NCBI RefSeq assembly: GCF_900102625.1
Contig: NZ_FMZC01000004.1
Span: 124,001 to 188,000, forward strand
From: Paracidovorax valerianellae
GTDB lineage: Bacteria > Pseudomonadota > Gammaproteobacteria > Burkholderiales > Burkholderiaceae_C
DNA length: 64,000 bases
Direction of reading: 5' to 3'
Position numbers and translations under genes: made by a program. How positions within the stretch are numbered: the stretch's first letter is position 1; each line of letters begins with the position of its first letter. This document shows, in pieces, positions 9,005 to 17,119 of this stretch. The notes under the pieces were generated by a model, which saw nothing but the letters and a program-made list of their open reading frames with translations, searched no databases and was not told the origin of the DNA.

Positions 9005-9535
9005 CTAAAGGCGCTCGATCTGCCGCGCTGCGGCGTCCAGGGCGTCGGCAATCGCGTGGATCTGCGCCTCGGCCAGCGGCTCGCGCGCCAGCCGCAGGTG
9101 CAGCGCATGGCGCAGGTTGTGCACCGCGCGCTCGATCGGCGCCGGCCGCTCGCCGTGCCCGCCGCCGCCGCCACGCATCGGCAGGCCGCTGGCCATGCGG
9201 GCCAGCAGCGCGTCCACCTCGGTCCGGTGCTCGGCCAGGTGATCGCGCCCGGCATCGGTCAGCGTGTGCAGCTTGCGGCCGCCGTCGGCGCTGACGGTCA
9301 CGTGGCCCATCTCTTCCAGCAGCGTGAGCGTGGGGTAGATCACGCCCGGGCTGGGGCTGTAGGCGCCGTTCAATCGTTCTTCGATGGCCTTGATGAGCTC
9401 GTAGCCGTGGCGCGGCTTGTCGGCGATGAGTTGCAGCAGCACGAGCCGCAAACCGCCATGGCCGAAAACGCGGCCGCCGCCGCGCCGCTCAAGGGAAGAA
9501 GGCGGGCGCGCATCCAGAAATTCGTGTTTCATCAT
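9005..9535 (-). CDS. PadR-family transcriptional repressor, YqjI-like
   Basis: 176 residues. The PadR winged helix spans about residues 24-100, with GHGGLRLVLLQLIADKPRHG, YELIKAIEERLNG and YSPSPGVIYPTLTLLEE, all closely matching my memory of Escherichia coli YqjI, a nickel-responsive repressor of the ferric reductase YqjH. The Cys/His-rich metal-binding N-terminal extension of YqjI is missing; only a short Gly/His loop (GGGGGHGE, about residue 121) is present, so the signal may differ. A C-terminal helical dimerisation domain follows. The downstream neighbour is the siderophore-interacting protein, and two palindromic sites lie just upstream of the start codon. Confidence 0.87.
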   Translation of the reverse strand: MMKHEFLDARPPSSLERRGGGRVFGHGGLRLVLLQLIADKPRHGYELIKAIEERLNGAYSPSPGVIYPTLTLLEEMGHVTVSADGGRKLHTLTDAGRDHLAEHRTEVDALLARMASGLPMRGGGGGHGERPAPIERAVHNLRHALHLRLAREPLAEAQIHAIADALDAAARQIERL

Positions 9536-9541
9536 GGCAAT

Positions 9542-9574
9542 TAGATATATCTAAAAACTGAAAGATATATCTTT
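9542..9574. promoter_or_regulatory. Twin palindromic operator for the PadR repressor
   Basis: Two perfect palindromes sharing the core AGATATATCT lie right before the PadR start: TAGATATATCTA at 9542-9553 and AAAGATATATCTTT at 9561-9574. Their centres are 20 bp apart, about two helical turns, so two dimers could bind the same DNA face. They stand out as AT-rich in GC-rich DNA and are placed for autorepression of padR and the reductase gene. That PadR binds here is inference. Confidence 0.7.
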
Positions 9575-9663
9575 TTTGAATGCCAGCGGGGCGGCTGTTT
9601 GGTATCCCTGCTGGTCTCATGGTCGGCGAAGTGGCCGGGGTTCTACCCGTTCCGGTGATCCTG

Positions 9664-9725
9664 TTCGGAATCTGGCCAGTTCTTTCGCACCCCGGGCCGT
9701 CGCTTTGCTGGGACATCGGTAGCTT
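9664..9725 (+). promoter_or_regulatory. Plant-inducible-promoter (PIP) box with matching -10 element
   Basis: TTCGG at 9664-9668, exactly 15 bp, then TTCGC at 9684-9688: a perfect TTCGB-N15-TTCGB, the site bound by HrpX/HrpB-type activators of type III secretion genes. After a further 31 bp comes TAGCTT at 9720-9725, fitting the YANNNT -10 element expected 30-32 bp downstream. The gene start is 37 bp further on. All spacings were counted directly; activation by HrpX is inference. Confidence 0.75.
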
Positions 9726-9762
9726 CTTCATTTTTTCGGCAAACGCCGGCAGGAGGTGTCCC

Positions 9763-10521
9763 ATGCCCGTCCAACGCACGGAATTTCCCGGTGTCTACAT
9801 CCATACGCCCGGGCCTCGGGAGGCGGGCGTCCGCACCAGCGAGCAACTGGACGCTCTCCAGTCCAAAAACCAGGATTTCGTGCATCGCAACGAAGGAGCG
9901 CTGGCGCAACTGGCGTCCAAATCTTCCGGCCGGACTTTGCTGCGGCAGATCGAGTCCATCACCACCATGGCGCCCCGAAAACGCGTAGTGCTGACGCCTT
10001 CGCAAGGTGGCTGGCCGCATGCGCTTTCTTGCCAGCAGAGCGCTGGGAACACGCAGTTGCGGCCCATGGACAACTGGGGCGACATCGACAGCTACATGAG
10101 CCGGCGTCCATCGGATGATCCGTTCATGCCCGAGGTGGCCGCCGCCCCGATGCCTGGCAGGGAGATCCCCGGAGCCGATGAAGTGTGGATCAACACGGAC
10201 CCGAACATCGGAATGAAGTTTTCATCCGAAGCCTCGGACGAATATGAATTGAGTGCAGACCATTACGTCGCAACGCTGGGACACGAAATGATCCATGCGC
10301 GGGACAGCCTGCACGGCATCCAGCCACGCCGCTCGGAAGACACCTCGACTTCTGCCCATCAGGGCTCGGACCGTCCGCTGGAAAAAGCGCTGCTGCCTGT
10401 GGAGCTGCGCACGATCGGCGTCGGTCCTTATGCCGACGAGGTTCCTTCAGAAAACTCCATCCGAAGAGAGCATGGGCTGACGCCACGCAGGAGCTATCAC
10501 GGCTTCACCGATGACCATTGA
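9763..10521 (+). CDS. Putative type III effector, M91-family zinc metallopeptidase (HopH1/NleD/RipAX-like)
   Basis: 252 residues without a signal peptide. The zinc-binding motif HEMIH is at 174-178, preceded by the strand DHYVATLG and followed by a C-terminal block ELRTIGV...SENSIRREHGLTPRRSY, which resembles the end of M91 peptidases such as NleD and HopH1 (my memory of the family). The N-terminal ~60 residues are polar and Ser/Gln-rich, as in secreted effectors. The ATG at 9763 is fixed by a strong AGGAGGTG site at 9751-9758; a frame reaching further upstream overlaps the promoter. Upstream is a perfect PIP box. Parts of the gene are much less GC-rich than neighbours (about 47% in one 60-bp line), suggesting acquisition by transfer. 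Expected role: cleaving host signalling proteins after injection. Confidence 0.75.
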   Translation: MPVQRTEFPGVYIHTPGPREAGVRTSEQLDALQSKNQDFVHRNEGALAQLASKSSGRTLLRQIESITTMAPRKRVVLTPSQGGWPHALSCQQSAGNTQLRPMDNWGDIDSYMSRRPSDDPFMPEVAAAPMPGREIPGADEVWINTDPNIGMKFSSEASDEYELSADHYVATLGHEMIHARDSLHGIQPRRSEDTSTSAHQGSDRPLEKALLPVELRTIGVGPYADEVPSENSIRREHGLTPRRSYHGFTDDH

Positions 10522-10534
10522 TCAACGGAAGCCT

Positions 10535-12202
10535 TCAAGCCAGCGCCGCCGCGTGCCCGCGCGTGAAGGCCTCTTCGAACACCGAGTAGCCCGACCAGTC
10601 CGCATGTGCGAACGCCAGTCGGGCGGTGCCGGGCGTGGGCGGCACGGCGATCCGCTCTCCATTCGATAGCGCATAGCGCTTGCTGGACGGGCGCTGGGGC
10701 ACGATTTTGCTCAGGAACGCCTGCGTGCCCGGCACGGGGACGGACATGGCGTGGCCGTAGCGCGTGATCTCCATGCGCTTGGCGCGCTGGGCCAGGTCGG
10801 GGTGCGGCGCGGCCAGGCCGGTGAGGATGGCGTCGCGCCATTGCGCCCAGGGCTTGTCGGCCAGTTGCTGGCGGCCGTCGGCCATGTCGCCCAGCGCCTG
10901 GTAGTAGGTCAGCACGGTGGCGGCCGGGCGCGGGTCCAGCCGCTGGTGGCCGGCGTTCACGTAGCCCAGGCCGCCGGGGGTGGGGTCGGCATAGAGCACG
11001 TTGTCCCAGGCGGGGGCGGCGCCTTCGCGGTCTGCCAGCGGCGCGTCGATGTGGATGTTGGCCACCAGCCAGGGTGACCACGACAGGCGCTGCGCCGCCT
11101 GCTGCAGGAAAGCCGGCGGGTTGCGCACCACGCGCGCCGCGATGAAGACCGGCAGCGCCACGATGCAGCGGCGCGCCTGCCAGCGCTCCACGCTCTCGCT
11201 GGCATGGTGGAACACGTCCACCTCCACGCCCTGGCGGGTTTCCTCGATGCGCAGCACCGAACTGCCGGTGCGCAGCTGCCCACCGGCCTGCAGCGGCGCG
11301 GCCAGGCGCTGGGTGAGCCAGCCGTTGCCCTCGGGCCAGGTGAGCACCCCCTCGCGGTCTTCGGTGGCCGCATCGCCGGGCGCATGGAAACCGTGGCGGC
11401 TGGCGAAGTAGTGGATGCCGGCCCAGGCCGAAACGCGCGCCGTGCCGGCGCCGTAGTCGTCGCGGCAGCAGTAGTCCAGGTACCAGCGCAAGTGGGTGTC
11501 GTCGAAACCTTCCTGCTCCAGCCATGCTATGAAAATAATAGCATCCAGCCCTAGATGTATCTGCGCCAGAGGCTGATTTGGCTTCCACCCTTTCAGCGCG
11601 GGCATGGTGAAGGGCGCCGCGCGGCTCAGCTCGGCCACGCGGGCGGAAAAGCGCCGGTACTGCGCCAGCGTTTCGGCGCCCACGCCCTGCACGGGCAGCA
11701 GCCCGTCCTGCCACTGGCCCTGAAAGAACAGGCGCTCCTGGGGGCTGTGGCACAGGTGGCGCTCGTCGTAGCGCCAGCGGCCGGCCACGCGCTGGCGCAG
11801 GCCCAGTTCTTCCAGCAGGTCCTGCACCTCGCGGGCGCTGTCGCCCGGCACGGGCAGGTAGTGCGCGCCCAGCGGGCAGGCGATGCCGGCCACGCTGCCG
11901 GCGCGGCTGTTGCCGCCGGCGGTGTCTTCCAGCTCCAGCACCACGAAGTCGTCGGTGCCGGCCAGGCGCAGCGAACGCGCGGCCGCCAGGCCCGCCACGC
12001 CGCCGCCGGCGACCACCACCTGGGTGCGCCGCACGATGTCGGGCTCGATCGGCCCGCCTTTTTGGAGCCGGTCGCGCAGCGCATGGCCGCGCGCCATGTC
12101 GATGCCGGCAAAGCCGCCTTCCAGTTCGGGCGGCGCACCGCAACCTGCGAGGGCGGCAGCGGCCGAGGTGGCCGAAGCGGCAAGGAATTGGCGGCGTTGC
12201 AT
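10535..12202 (-). CDS. Exported FAD-dependent amine oxidase-like oxidoreductase containing a translated repeat
   Basis: 555 residues. The N-terminus RRQFLAASATSAAAALAGC combines a Tat-like twin Arg with a lipobox (Cys21), so the protein is probably exported folded and lipid-anchored. A Rossmann FAD-binding motif AGGGVAGLAAA begins at residue 65, followed by the ELEDTAGGNS ribose-binding segment; the C-terminal block FAHADWSGYSVFEEAFTRG is the second FAD contact typical of flavin amine oxidases. The gene starts 31 bp after the spermidine synthase gene, so a polyamine-like substrate is a reasonable guess. Residues about 205-226 (PNQPLAQIHLGLDAIIFIA) are encoded by dispersed repeat copy D, in frame. 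Confidence 0.8.
   Translation of the reverse strand: MQRRQFLAASATSAAAALAGCGAPPELEGGFAGIDMARGHALRDRLQKGGPIEPDIVRRTQVVVAGGGVAGLAAARSLRLAGTDDFVVLELEDTAGGNSRAGSVAGIACPLGAHYLPVPGDSAREVQDLLEELGLRQRVAGRWRYDERHLCHSPQERLFFQGQWQDGLLPVQGVGAETLAQYRRFSARVAELSRAAPFTMPALKGWKPNQPLAQIHLGLDAIIFIAWLEQEGFDDTHLRWYLDYCCRDDYGAGTARVSAWAGIHYFASRHGFHAPGDAATEDREGVLTWPEGNGWLTQRLAAPLQAGGQLRTGSSVLRIEETRQGVEVDVFHHASESVERWQARRCIVALPVFIAARVVRNPPAFLQQAAQRLSWSPWLVANIHIDAPLADREGAAPAWDNVLYADPTPGGLGYVNAGHQRLDPRPAATVLTYYQALGDMADGRQQLADKPWAQWRDAILTGLAAPHPDLAQRAKRMEITRYGHAMSVPVPGTQAFLSKIVPQRPSSKRYALSNGERIAVPPTPGTARLAFAHADWSGYSVFEEAFTRGHAAALA
11526..11590 (+). repeat. Dispersed hairpin repeat, copy D, inside a coding sequence
   Basis: Hairpin GCTAT-N7-ATAGC at 11526-11542, 19-nt spacer, TGCGC at 11562-11566, tail to about 11590 (GAGGCTGATTTGGCTTCCA). 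It lies antisense within the FAD oxidase gene and is translated without a frameshift as about 22 residues. Its tail is closest to that of copy C. Confidence 0.85.
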
Positions 12203-12233
12203 GGTGGGCGAGGCGGCCGGGCGGGCGGCGCGT

Positions 12234-13856
12234 TCAGTGGGCCGCCACCTTACCCCACTCCTGTTCGTAGGTGTGCACCAGCACCTGGTTCGACAGCCGG
12301 TTGACCTCGGCCGGCACGCGCGCCATGTCGCGCGGAAAATCGAACAGCAGCGCCAGCGTCGGCACCGACAGAAAACGCAGCCCTTCGGGCAGCGTTTCGG
12401 GCAAATGCCAGGGCCGGCGACTGGCGATCACGAAGCCCCATTCGCCGAAGCTGGGTACATGCGCGTGGTACGGCGCCGTGCGCAGCCCCAGCGATTCGAT
12501 GGTCTGCACCACCGTCCAGAAGCTCTGCCGCGCCACCAGCGGCGAGGTGGTCTGCACCACCGCGTAGCCGCTGGCGGACAGGCGCCGTTCCAGCAGGGCG
12601 TAGAAGCTGTTGGTGTAGAGCTTGCCGATGGCGAAGTTGGTCGGGTCGGGGAAGTCCACCACGATCACGTCGAACATGCCGTCGCTGTCCTTGTTGCCGT
12701 TGGCGGTGGCCGTGGCCGCTGCGCCGTCCTGCAGCCACTGGAACGCATCCGTGTTCACCACGTGCACCTTGGGGTTGGACAGCGCCCCGCCGTTCAGCCG
12801 CGCGAGCGTGGGGTCGTCGGTGAACAGCCGCGTCATCGCCGGGTCCAGCTCGACCAGCGTGACCGATTCGACCGACGGGTACTTGAGCACCTCGCGCACC
12901 GCCATGCCGTCGCCGCCACCCAGCACCGCCACGCGCCGCGGCCCCGCGCCGCCCGAGGCGAACGCCGCCATTGCCGGGTGCACCAGGGCCTCGTGGTAGC
13001 GGTACTCGTCGCGCTCGGCGAACTGCAGGTTGCCGTTCAGGTACAGCCGGTGCCCCGCCTTGCCCTCGGTCACGACGATGCGCTGGTACGGCGTGGCGCG
13101 GCTCACGACGATGCGGTCCTGGTAGAACTTGTCCTCGGCGAAGCGCGTGATGTGCTCCGCCCCCACCAGCCCCGCCAGCAGCACGCCGAAGACCGCCACG
13201 CAGGCCAGCACGTGCGCCCGCAGGCGCCGCAGCTCGTGGCGAAACAGCCAGACCGCCCACATCGCCACCGCCGCGTTCATCAGGCCGAACAGCAGCCCGG
13301 TGCGGATCAGCCCCAGGTGCGGCACCAGCAGCAGCGGAAACGCCAGCGACACCGCCAGCGCGCCCAGGTAGTCGAACGTGAGCACCTGCGAGACCAAGTC
13401 TTTCAGCACCGCGTTGCGCTTCAGGATGCGCATCACCAGCGGAATCTCCAACCCCACCAGCGTGCCCACCAGCATCACCATGCCGTACAGCAGCACGCGG
13501 AACGCGCCCGGCGCATAGGCATTGGCGAGAAACAGCGTGGCCGGCAACGCGCCACCCACCAGCGCCACCAGCAGTTCGATGCGCAGGAAGTGCGCAGGCA
13601 ACTGCCGCTCGAAGTACCGCGACAGCCACGATCCCACGCCCATGGCGAAAAGGTAGGTGCCGATGATGGTGGAGAACTGCAGCACCGAATCGCCCAGCAC
13701 GTATGAGGCGAGCGCGCCGGCCGCGAGTTCGTAGAGCAGGCCGCACGCGGCGACGACGAAGACGCTGGCGAGCAGCGCGATGTCGATGGGGCGGGGCCGC
13801 TGGGGCGTGAGATCGCGTGGGCTCAAGGTGCCACGTGGGGGCTGGTCTTCGGTCAT
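12234..13856 (-). CDS. speE: Polyamine aminopropyltransferase (spermidine synthase) fused to a membrane domain
   Basis: 540 residues. The first ~225 residues hold about seven transmembrane helices (for example ALLASVFVVAACGLLYELAAG and GTYLFAMGVGSWLSRYF), followed by a spermidine-synthase domain: YQRIVVTE, LYLNGNLQFAERDEYRYHEALVHP, the AdoMet-type loop VAVLGGGDGMAVREVLK, and VIVVDFPDPTN. The HEAL(V/T)HP and GGGDG motifs and the catalytic acidic DFPDP region are present. Family reaction: transfer of aminopropyl from decarboxylated S-adenosylmethionine to putrescine; membrane fusion suggests a membrane-linked substrate or role. Start at 13856 (MTEDQ) is chosen; an upstream ATG adds only basic residues. 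Part of the DUF350/DUF4178/SPFH cluster. Confidence 0.9.
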   Translation of the reverse strand: MTEDQPPRGTLSPRDLTPQRPRPIDIALLASVFVVAACGLLYELAAGALASYVLGDSVLQFSTIIGTYLFAMGVGSWLSRYFERQLPAHFLRIELLVALVGGALPATLFLANAYAPGAFRVLLYGMVMLVGTLVGLEIPLVMRILKRNAVLKDLVSQVLTFDYLGALAVSLAFPLLLVPHLGLIRTGLLFGLMNAAVAMWAVWLFRHELRRLRAHVLACVAVFGVLLAGLVGAEHITRFAEDKFYQDRIVVSRATPYQRIVVTEGKAGHRLYLNGNLQFAERDEYRYHEALVHPAMAAFASGGAGPRRVAVLGGGDGMAVREVLKYPSVESVTLVELDPAMTRLFTDDPTLARLNGGALSNPKVHVVNTDAFQWLQDGAAATATANGNKDSDGMFDVIVVDFPDPTNFAIGKLYTNSFYALLERRLSASGYAVVQTTSPLVARQSFWTVVQTIESLGLRTAPYHAHVPSFGEWGFVIASRRPWHLPETLPEGLRFLSVPTLALLFDFPRDMARVPAEVNRLSNQVLVHTYEQEWGKVAAH

Positions 13857-14029
13857 GGAATGGGTTTCAGCCGGCCGCGGCCGGTGCGTTCGGGGCTTCG
13901 GCCGCGCCGGCGCCAGGCATCGTATGAAAGCATCCTTCAATACGCTGGCGCTGTATTCAAGCGTTCTTTAATGGCACCTCCGGCCACTCACAGTGCAGCC
14001 AGGGGGCTCGCACGGGCCGCGATCAGCCC

Positions 14030-14254
14030 TCACCCCCCGTGGATCGCCGCTGCCACGATGATGCTGATCCCCAGGCACATGGCGGCCACCACCATGGCGA
14101 GGGCCTTGTTCTGTTTCTCGACGATCTCGGCCCACAGGTCGTAGGGCGTGATCTTGTCGATGATGATGAAGCTCACCCAGAACACGAAGACGCCGATGAG
14201 CGCGAACAGGATGGAGCCGAAAAACGCGGCGGGCCGCAGCCATTCAAGAGCCAT
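14030..14254 (-). CDS. DUF350 family membrane protein (YjfL-like)
   Basis: 74 residues with two transmembrane helices (about 8-28 and 52-72) and the central charged stretch DKITPYDLWAEIVEKQNKALAMVVAA, which is the recognisable DUF350 core. DUF350 proteins are small inner-membrane proteins of unknown function, in Escherichia coli encoded near a PspA paralogue and glutathionylspermidine synthase-like genes. Here it lies 62 bp downstream of the DUF4178 gene and 173 bp upstream of the spermidine synthase gene, all on the same strand. The ATG at 14254 gives the normal family length. Confidence 0.8.
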   Translation of the reverse strand: MALEWLRPAAFFGSILFALIGVFVFWVSFIIIDKITPYDLWAEIVEKQNKALAMVVAAMCLGISIIVAAAIHGG

Positions 14255-14316
14255 GATTGACCTCCGTCAGATGAAAAGTGGATGCAACAAGAGAGCGCGG
14301 GGGCGTTGCCGTGCCG

Positions 14317-15813
14317 TCATTTGTGCCCGCCCCCGCTGGAATACCCGCCGAAGGAGCCGCCCGAGCTGCGGTATCCGCCGCCCGACGATCCCGAGCAGTT
14401 GCTCATCAGCAGCAGGATGATGATGAGGATGACCGCTATGACGATGATGGTCATGCAGCCCATGCTGGTGGCGCTGGCCAGCGGCGCGGCATCCGCGCGC
14501 TGGAACAGGTCTTTTTGCCCGTCCAGCTTGAAGGCCTGGGCCACGACGGCGCTGTCGATCTTGCTGCCGCTGGACCAGGTGATCTCGCGCGGGGTCTGCT
14601 CCATCGACAGCAGGCCGCGGCCGGTGCTGCTGGCGAAGTCGCGGTTGGCGCTCTTCTGGCCGCGCTCCACGGGCCAGTAGAACTCGCCGGAGACATACGT
14701 GGTTTCGGCGTCGTACTGGCTCGACAGGCGGTAGGTGGTGCCCAGGTAGGTGGCGCTCTGGCCGCCGCCGGTCATCTGCGGCGCGCCGGTGGCGGGCCGC
14801 ACCAGGCTCCAGCCGTCGCTCGCATCCACCAGGAAGGCGAAGCCGCGCTTTTGGTTGTAGAGCAGGTATTCGTCCCAGCCGAAATACTCGTCGTCGCCCG
14901 GCTCCACTCCCATGCGGTGTTGAAAGCCCACGACCTGCCAGTGCACCCCTTCCAGCTGCCCGACCTTGCCCAGCGGGATGAGCGGGCGCACCGGCTCGTC
15001 CTGCTCGGCGTGGCGCAGTTCGCCACCCAGGCCGCTGGAGAGGTCGATCAGGCTGTTGCACGACGGGCAGGTCAGGCTCTTGGTGGTGCCCAGCTTCACG
15101 GGCACCGGGGCGCCGCAGTGGGGGCAGTTGAACTGGCGGCCTTTTTCGTCCTTGGCGGACGCGTCCTTCAGGCCCTGCAGCTTGAGGTCGTCCAGCTGCA
15201 CCGCCCGGCCGCGGTCCACCTTCGGGGGCGCGCTGCCGTAGTCGATCGACAGCACCTCGCCGTCGGCGCTGCGCAGCTCGACCATGCTGAAGGGCTGGCC
15301 CAGCGGAGGCAGCTTGGGCAGTTCGCCCTGCGCGGAAATCAACTGGGCCTGCACGTTGGCGGCCACGCTGTAGGCCTTGCCGGCCACCGCCGTGGTCATG
15401 CCGACGCGGAACTGCTCGGCCGCCGGCAGGTCGCGCCCGGCCGTGGCCGGCCGCGTGAACACGTAGGCGCCGTTGTCCTCGCCCAGTGTGGCGGTGGTGC
15501 CGTCGTCCAGGAACGCGTTCCACTCGGTCCAGGTGCCGGTGTCGCCCTTGTATTGCAGGCGCCCGATCAGCGTGAAGGGCAGGTCTTGCCCGTCCAGCGT
15601 GATGCGGCCACTCGCCATAAGCTGCAGCGGGCTGTGGTCGTCGAAGACCTCGGCCATCTTGCCCACGCGCGTGAGCACCTCGCCGCTGCGCACCACCGTG
15701 CTCTGGCAGTAGGGGCAGACGGCGTGCGTGGATTGCGCGCTTTTGAATTCGACCGGTGCGCCGCAGCCGGGACAAGGCGCGCGGTAGGTGCGCTGGGTGC
15801 CGCTCTCGGCCAT
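14317..15813 (-). CDS. DUF4178 protein with two zinc ribbons and a C-terminal membrane helix
   Basis: 498 residues. Two CxxC...CxxC zinc-ribbon motifs (CPGCGAPVEF...CPYCQ at 14-36 and CPHCGAPVPV...CPSCN near 212-240), each followed by a DUF4178 beta-rich domain with WTEWNAFLDDG and WDEYLLYNQKRGFAFLVD, the family signature. A single hydrophobic helix (about 448-468) precedes a Gly/Ser-rich tail GYRSSGGSFGGYSSGGG. DUF4178 function is unknown; the family is often linked to DUF350, polyamine enzymes and membrane-stress proteins. The start at 15813 has no Shine-Dalgarno sequence; repeat copy G occupies the leader. Confidence 0.82.
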   Translation of the reverse strand: MAESGTQRTYRAPCPGCGAPVEFKSAQSTHAVCPYCQSTVVRSGEVLTRVGKMAEVFDDHSPLQLMASGRITLDGQDLPFTLIGRLQYKGDTGTWTEWNAFLDDGTTATLGEDNGAYVFTRPATAGRDLPAAEQFRVGMTTAVAGKAYSVAANVQAQLISAQGELPKLPPLGQPFSMVELRSADGEVLSIDYGSAPPKVDRGRAVQLDDLKLQGLKDASAKDEKGRQFNCPHCGAPVPVKLGTTKSLTCPSCNSLIDLSSGLGGELRHAEQDEPVRPLIPLGKVGQLEGVHWQVVGFQHRMGVEPGDDEYFGWDEYLLYNQKRGFAFLVDASDGWSLVRPATGAPQMTGGGQSATYLGTTYRLSSQYDAETTYVSGEFYWPVERGQKSANRDFASSTGRGLLSMEQTPREITWSSGSKIDSAVVAQAFKLDGQKDLFQRADAAPLASATSMGCMTIIVIAVILIIILLLMSNCSGSSGGGYRSSGGSFGGYSSGGGHK

Positions 15814-15817
15814 GTTT

Positions 15818-15881
15818 TGTTGGAGTGTTTTTGGCCCCCTGCGCAGGTATTACCTGGGCAGGATGCTATTCAATCGATAGC
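15818..15881 (-). repeat. Dispersed hairpin repeat, copy G
   Basis: On the minus strand: hairpin GCTAT-CGATTGA-ATAGC (15881-15865), 19-nt spacer to 15846, TGCGC at 15845-15841, and a diverged tail with GGGGGCCAAAAACACTCC running to about 15818. It fills almost all the gap between the SPFH and DUF4178 genes, beginning 5 nt after the SPFH stop codon. Confidence 0.75.
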
Positions 15882-15886
15882 GAAAA

Positions 15887-16948
15887 CTAGACCAGCTTCT
15901 TGAGCAGTTCGGCCTTCTTGGCGTCGAACTCTTCCTGCGTGAGGATGCCCTTGGCTTTGAGTTCGCCCAGCTTCTCCAGCGTGGCCATCACGTCTTCGGG
16001 CTTGACGCCCGCGGCCGGGGCGGCCGCCACGGCGGCGACCTGCTGCGCTGCGGCGCCCGCGCCCTGCCCCTGCAGGCCCTGCTGCAGGTTCTGCGCCAGC
16101 ACCTGGCCCAGCGCCACGCCGGCGCCCAGGCCCATGGCGTCGCCGGCAATGCCGCCGCCGCCGTTGCCCGAGCCTTCGGCGAACTTCGGAATCGCCTGCG
16201 CCGTCTGGTACTGCATGAACTTGCCCATGTCGTTGCCGACCATCCCCATGCCGATCTTCTGGTCCAGGATCTTCTGCAGCTCTTCGGGCAGCGAGACGTT
16301 CTGCACCGTCATGCTTTCCAGCAGCAGGCCAATCTTGGCGAACGCGGGCTGCAGCTCCTTGGCCAGCGCGTCGGCGAACATCACCTGGTTGGCGGCGAGG
16401 TCCAGAAACGGCAGGCCACTGCCCGCGATGGCGTTGCTGATGTTCTGCAGCACCAGGCCGCGCAGTTGTCCGTCGACTTCGGAGACGGTGTATTCAGCGC
16501 GCGTGCCCGAGATTTCGGTGTGAAAGAGCTTGGGGTCGGCCACGCGGAACGCATAGTTGCCGAAGGCGCGCAGGCGCACGGCGCCGAAGTCCTTGTCGCG
16601 GATGGTGATGGGCTGCGGCGTGCCCCATTTCTGGTCCACCTGCTGGCGCGTGCTGAAGAAGTACACGTCGCTCTTGAACGGGGATTCGAAGAGCTTGTCC
16701 CAGTTGCGCAGGTAGGTGAGCACCGGCAGCGTCTGCGTGGTCAGCTTGTAGGTGCCGGGGCCGAAGACGTCGGCGACCTGGCCCTCGTTCACGAAGATCG
16801 CCATCTGCGATTCGCGCACCACCAGCGTGCCGCCGTTCTGGATTTCCATGTCCCGCATCGGGAAGCGCCAGGCCAGCGTGCCGTCGCTTTCCTCCGTCCA
16901 CTGGATGATGTCGATGAACTGTTTCTTGATGAAGTCCATGAGGGCCAT
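15887..16948 (-). CDS. SPFH-domain protein with C-terminal SHOCT domain (YdjI/virion-core-like)
   Basis: 353 residues. The N-terminal two thirds form the SPFH/Band-7-like core of the 'virion core protein' type (LVVRESQMAIFVNEGQVADVFGPGTYKL, then FFSTRQ and YAFRVADPKLF). A Gly/Gln/Ala-rich linker (about 250-310) leads to a SHOCT domain, LEKLGELKAKGILTQEEFDAKKAELL, a short oligomerisation module. The start at 16948 (MALMDF) is chosen because homology begins there; the upstream extension covers the divergent DUF2061 promoter. Probably a membrane-associated scaffold. First gene of the SPFH-DUF4178-DUF350-SpeE-oxidase series. Confidence 0.82.
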   Translation of the reverse strand: MALMDFIKKQFIDIIQWTEESDGTLAWRFPMRDMEIQNGGTLVVRESQMAIFVNEGQVADVFGPGTYKLTTQTLPVLTYLRNWDKLFESPFKSDVYFFSTRQQVDQKWGTPQPITIRDKDFGAVRLRAFGNYAFRVADPKLFHTEISGTRAEYTVSEVDGQLRGLVLQNISNAIAGSGLPFLDLAANQVMFADALAKELQPAFAKIGLLLESMTVQNVSLPEELQKILDQKIGMGMVGNDMGKFMQYQTAQAIPKFAEGSGNGGGGIAGDAMGLGAGVALGQVLAQNLQQGLQGQGAGAAAQQVAAVAAAPAAGVKPEDVMATLEKLGELKAKGILTQEEFDAKKAELLKKLV

Positions 16949-17119
16949 GCGGTGCTCCGGTTCGCGGTACAGAGGTTGAAAAGTGCGGCCATCATAGCGG
17001 CGCACCGGCGCTTGGCTATCGCCGTGTTGGAGACGATCAATTGGCGTTCGCCAATGCGAATCACTAGCATTCATGCAGTTGTTCGTTTCGCATTCGAGAT
17101 CGCCCCACAGGAGTCCGCC

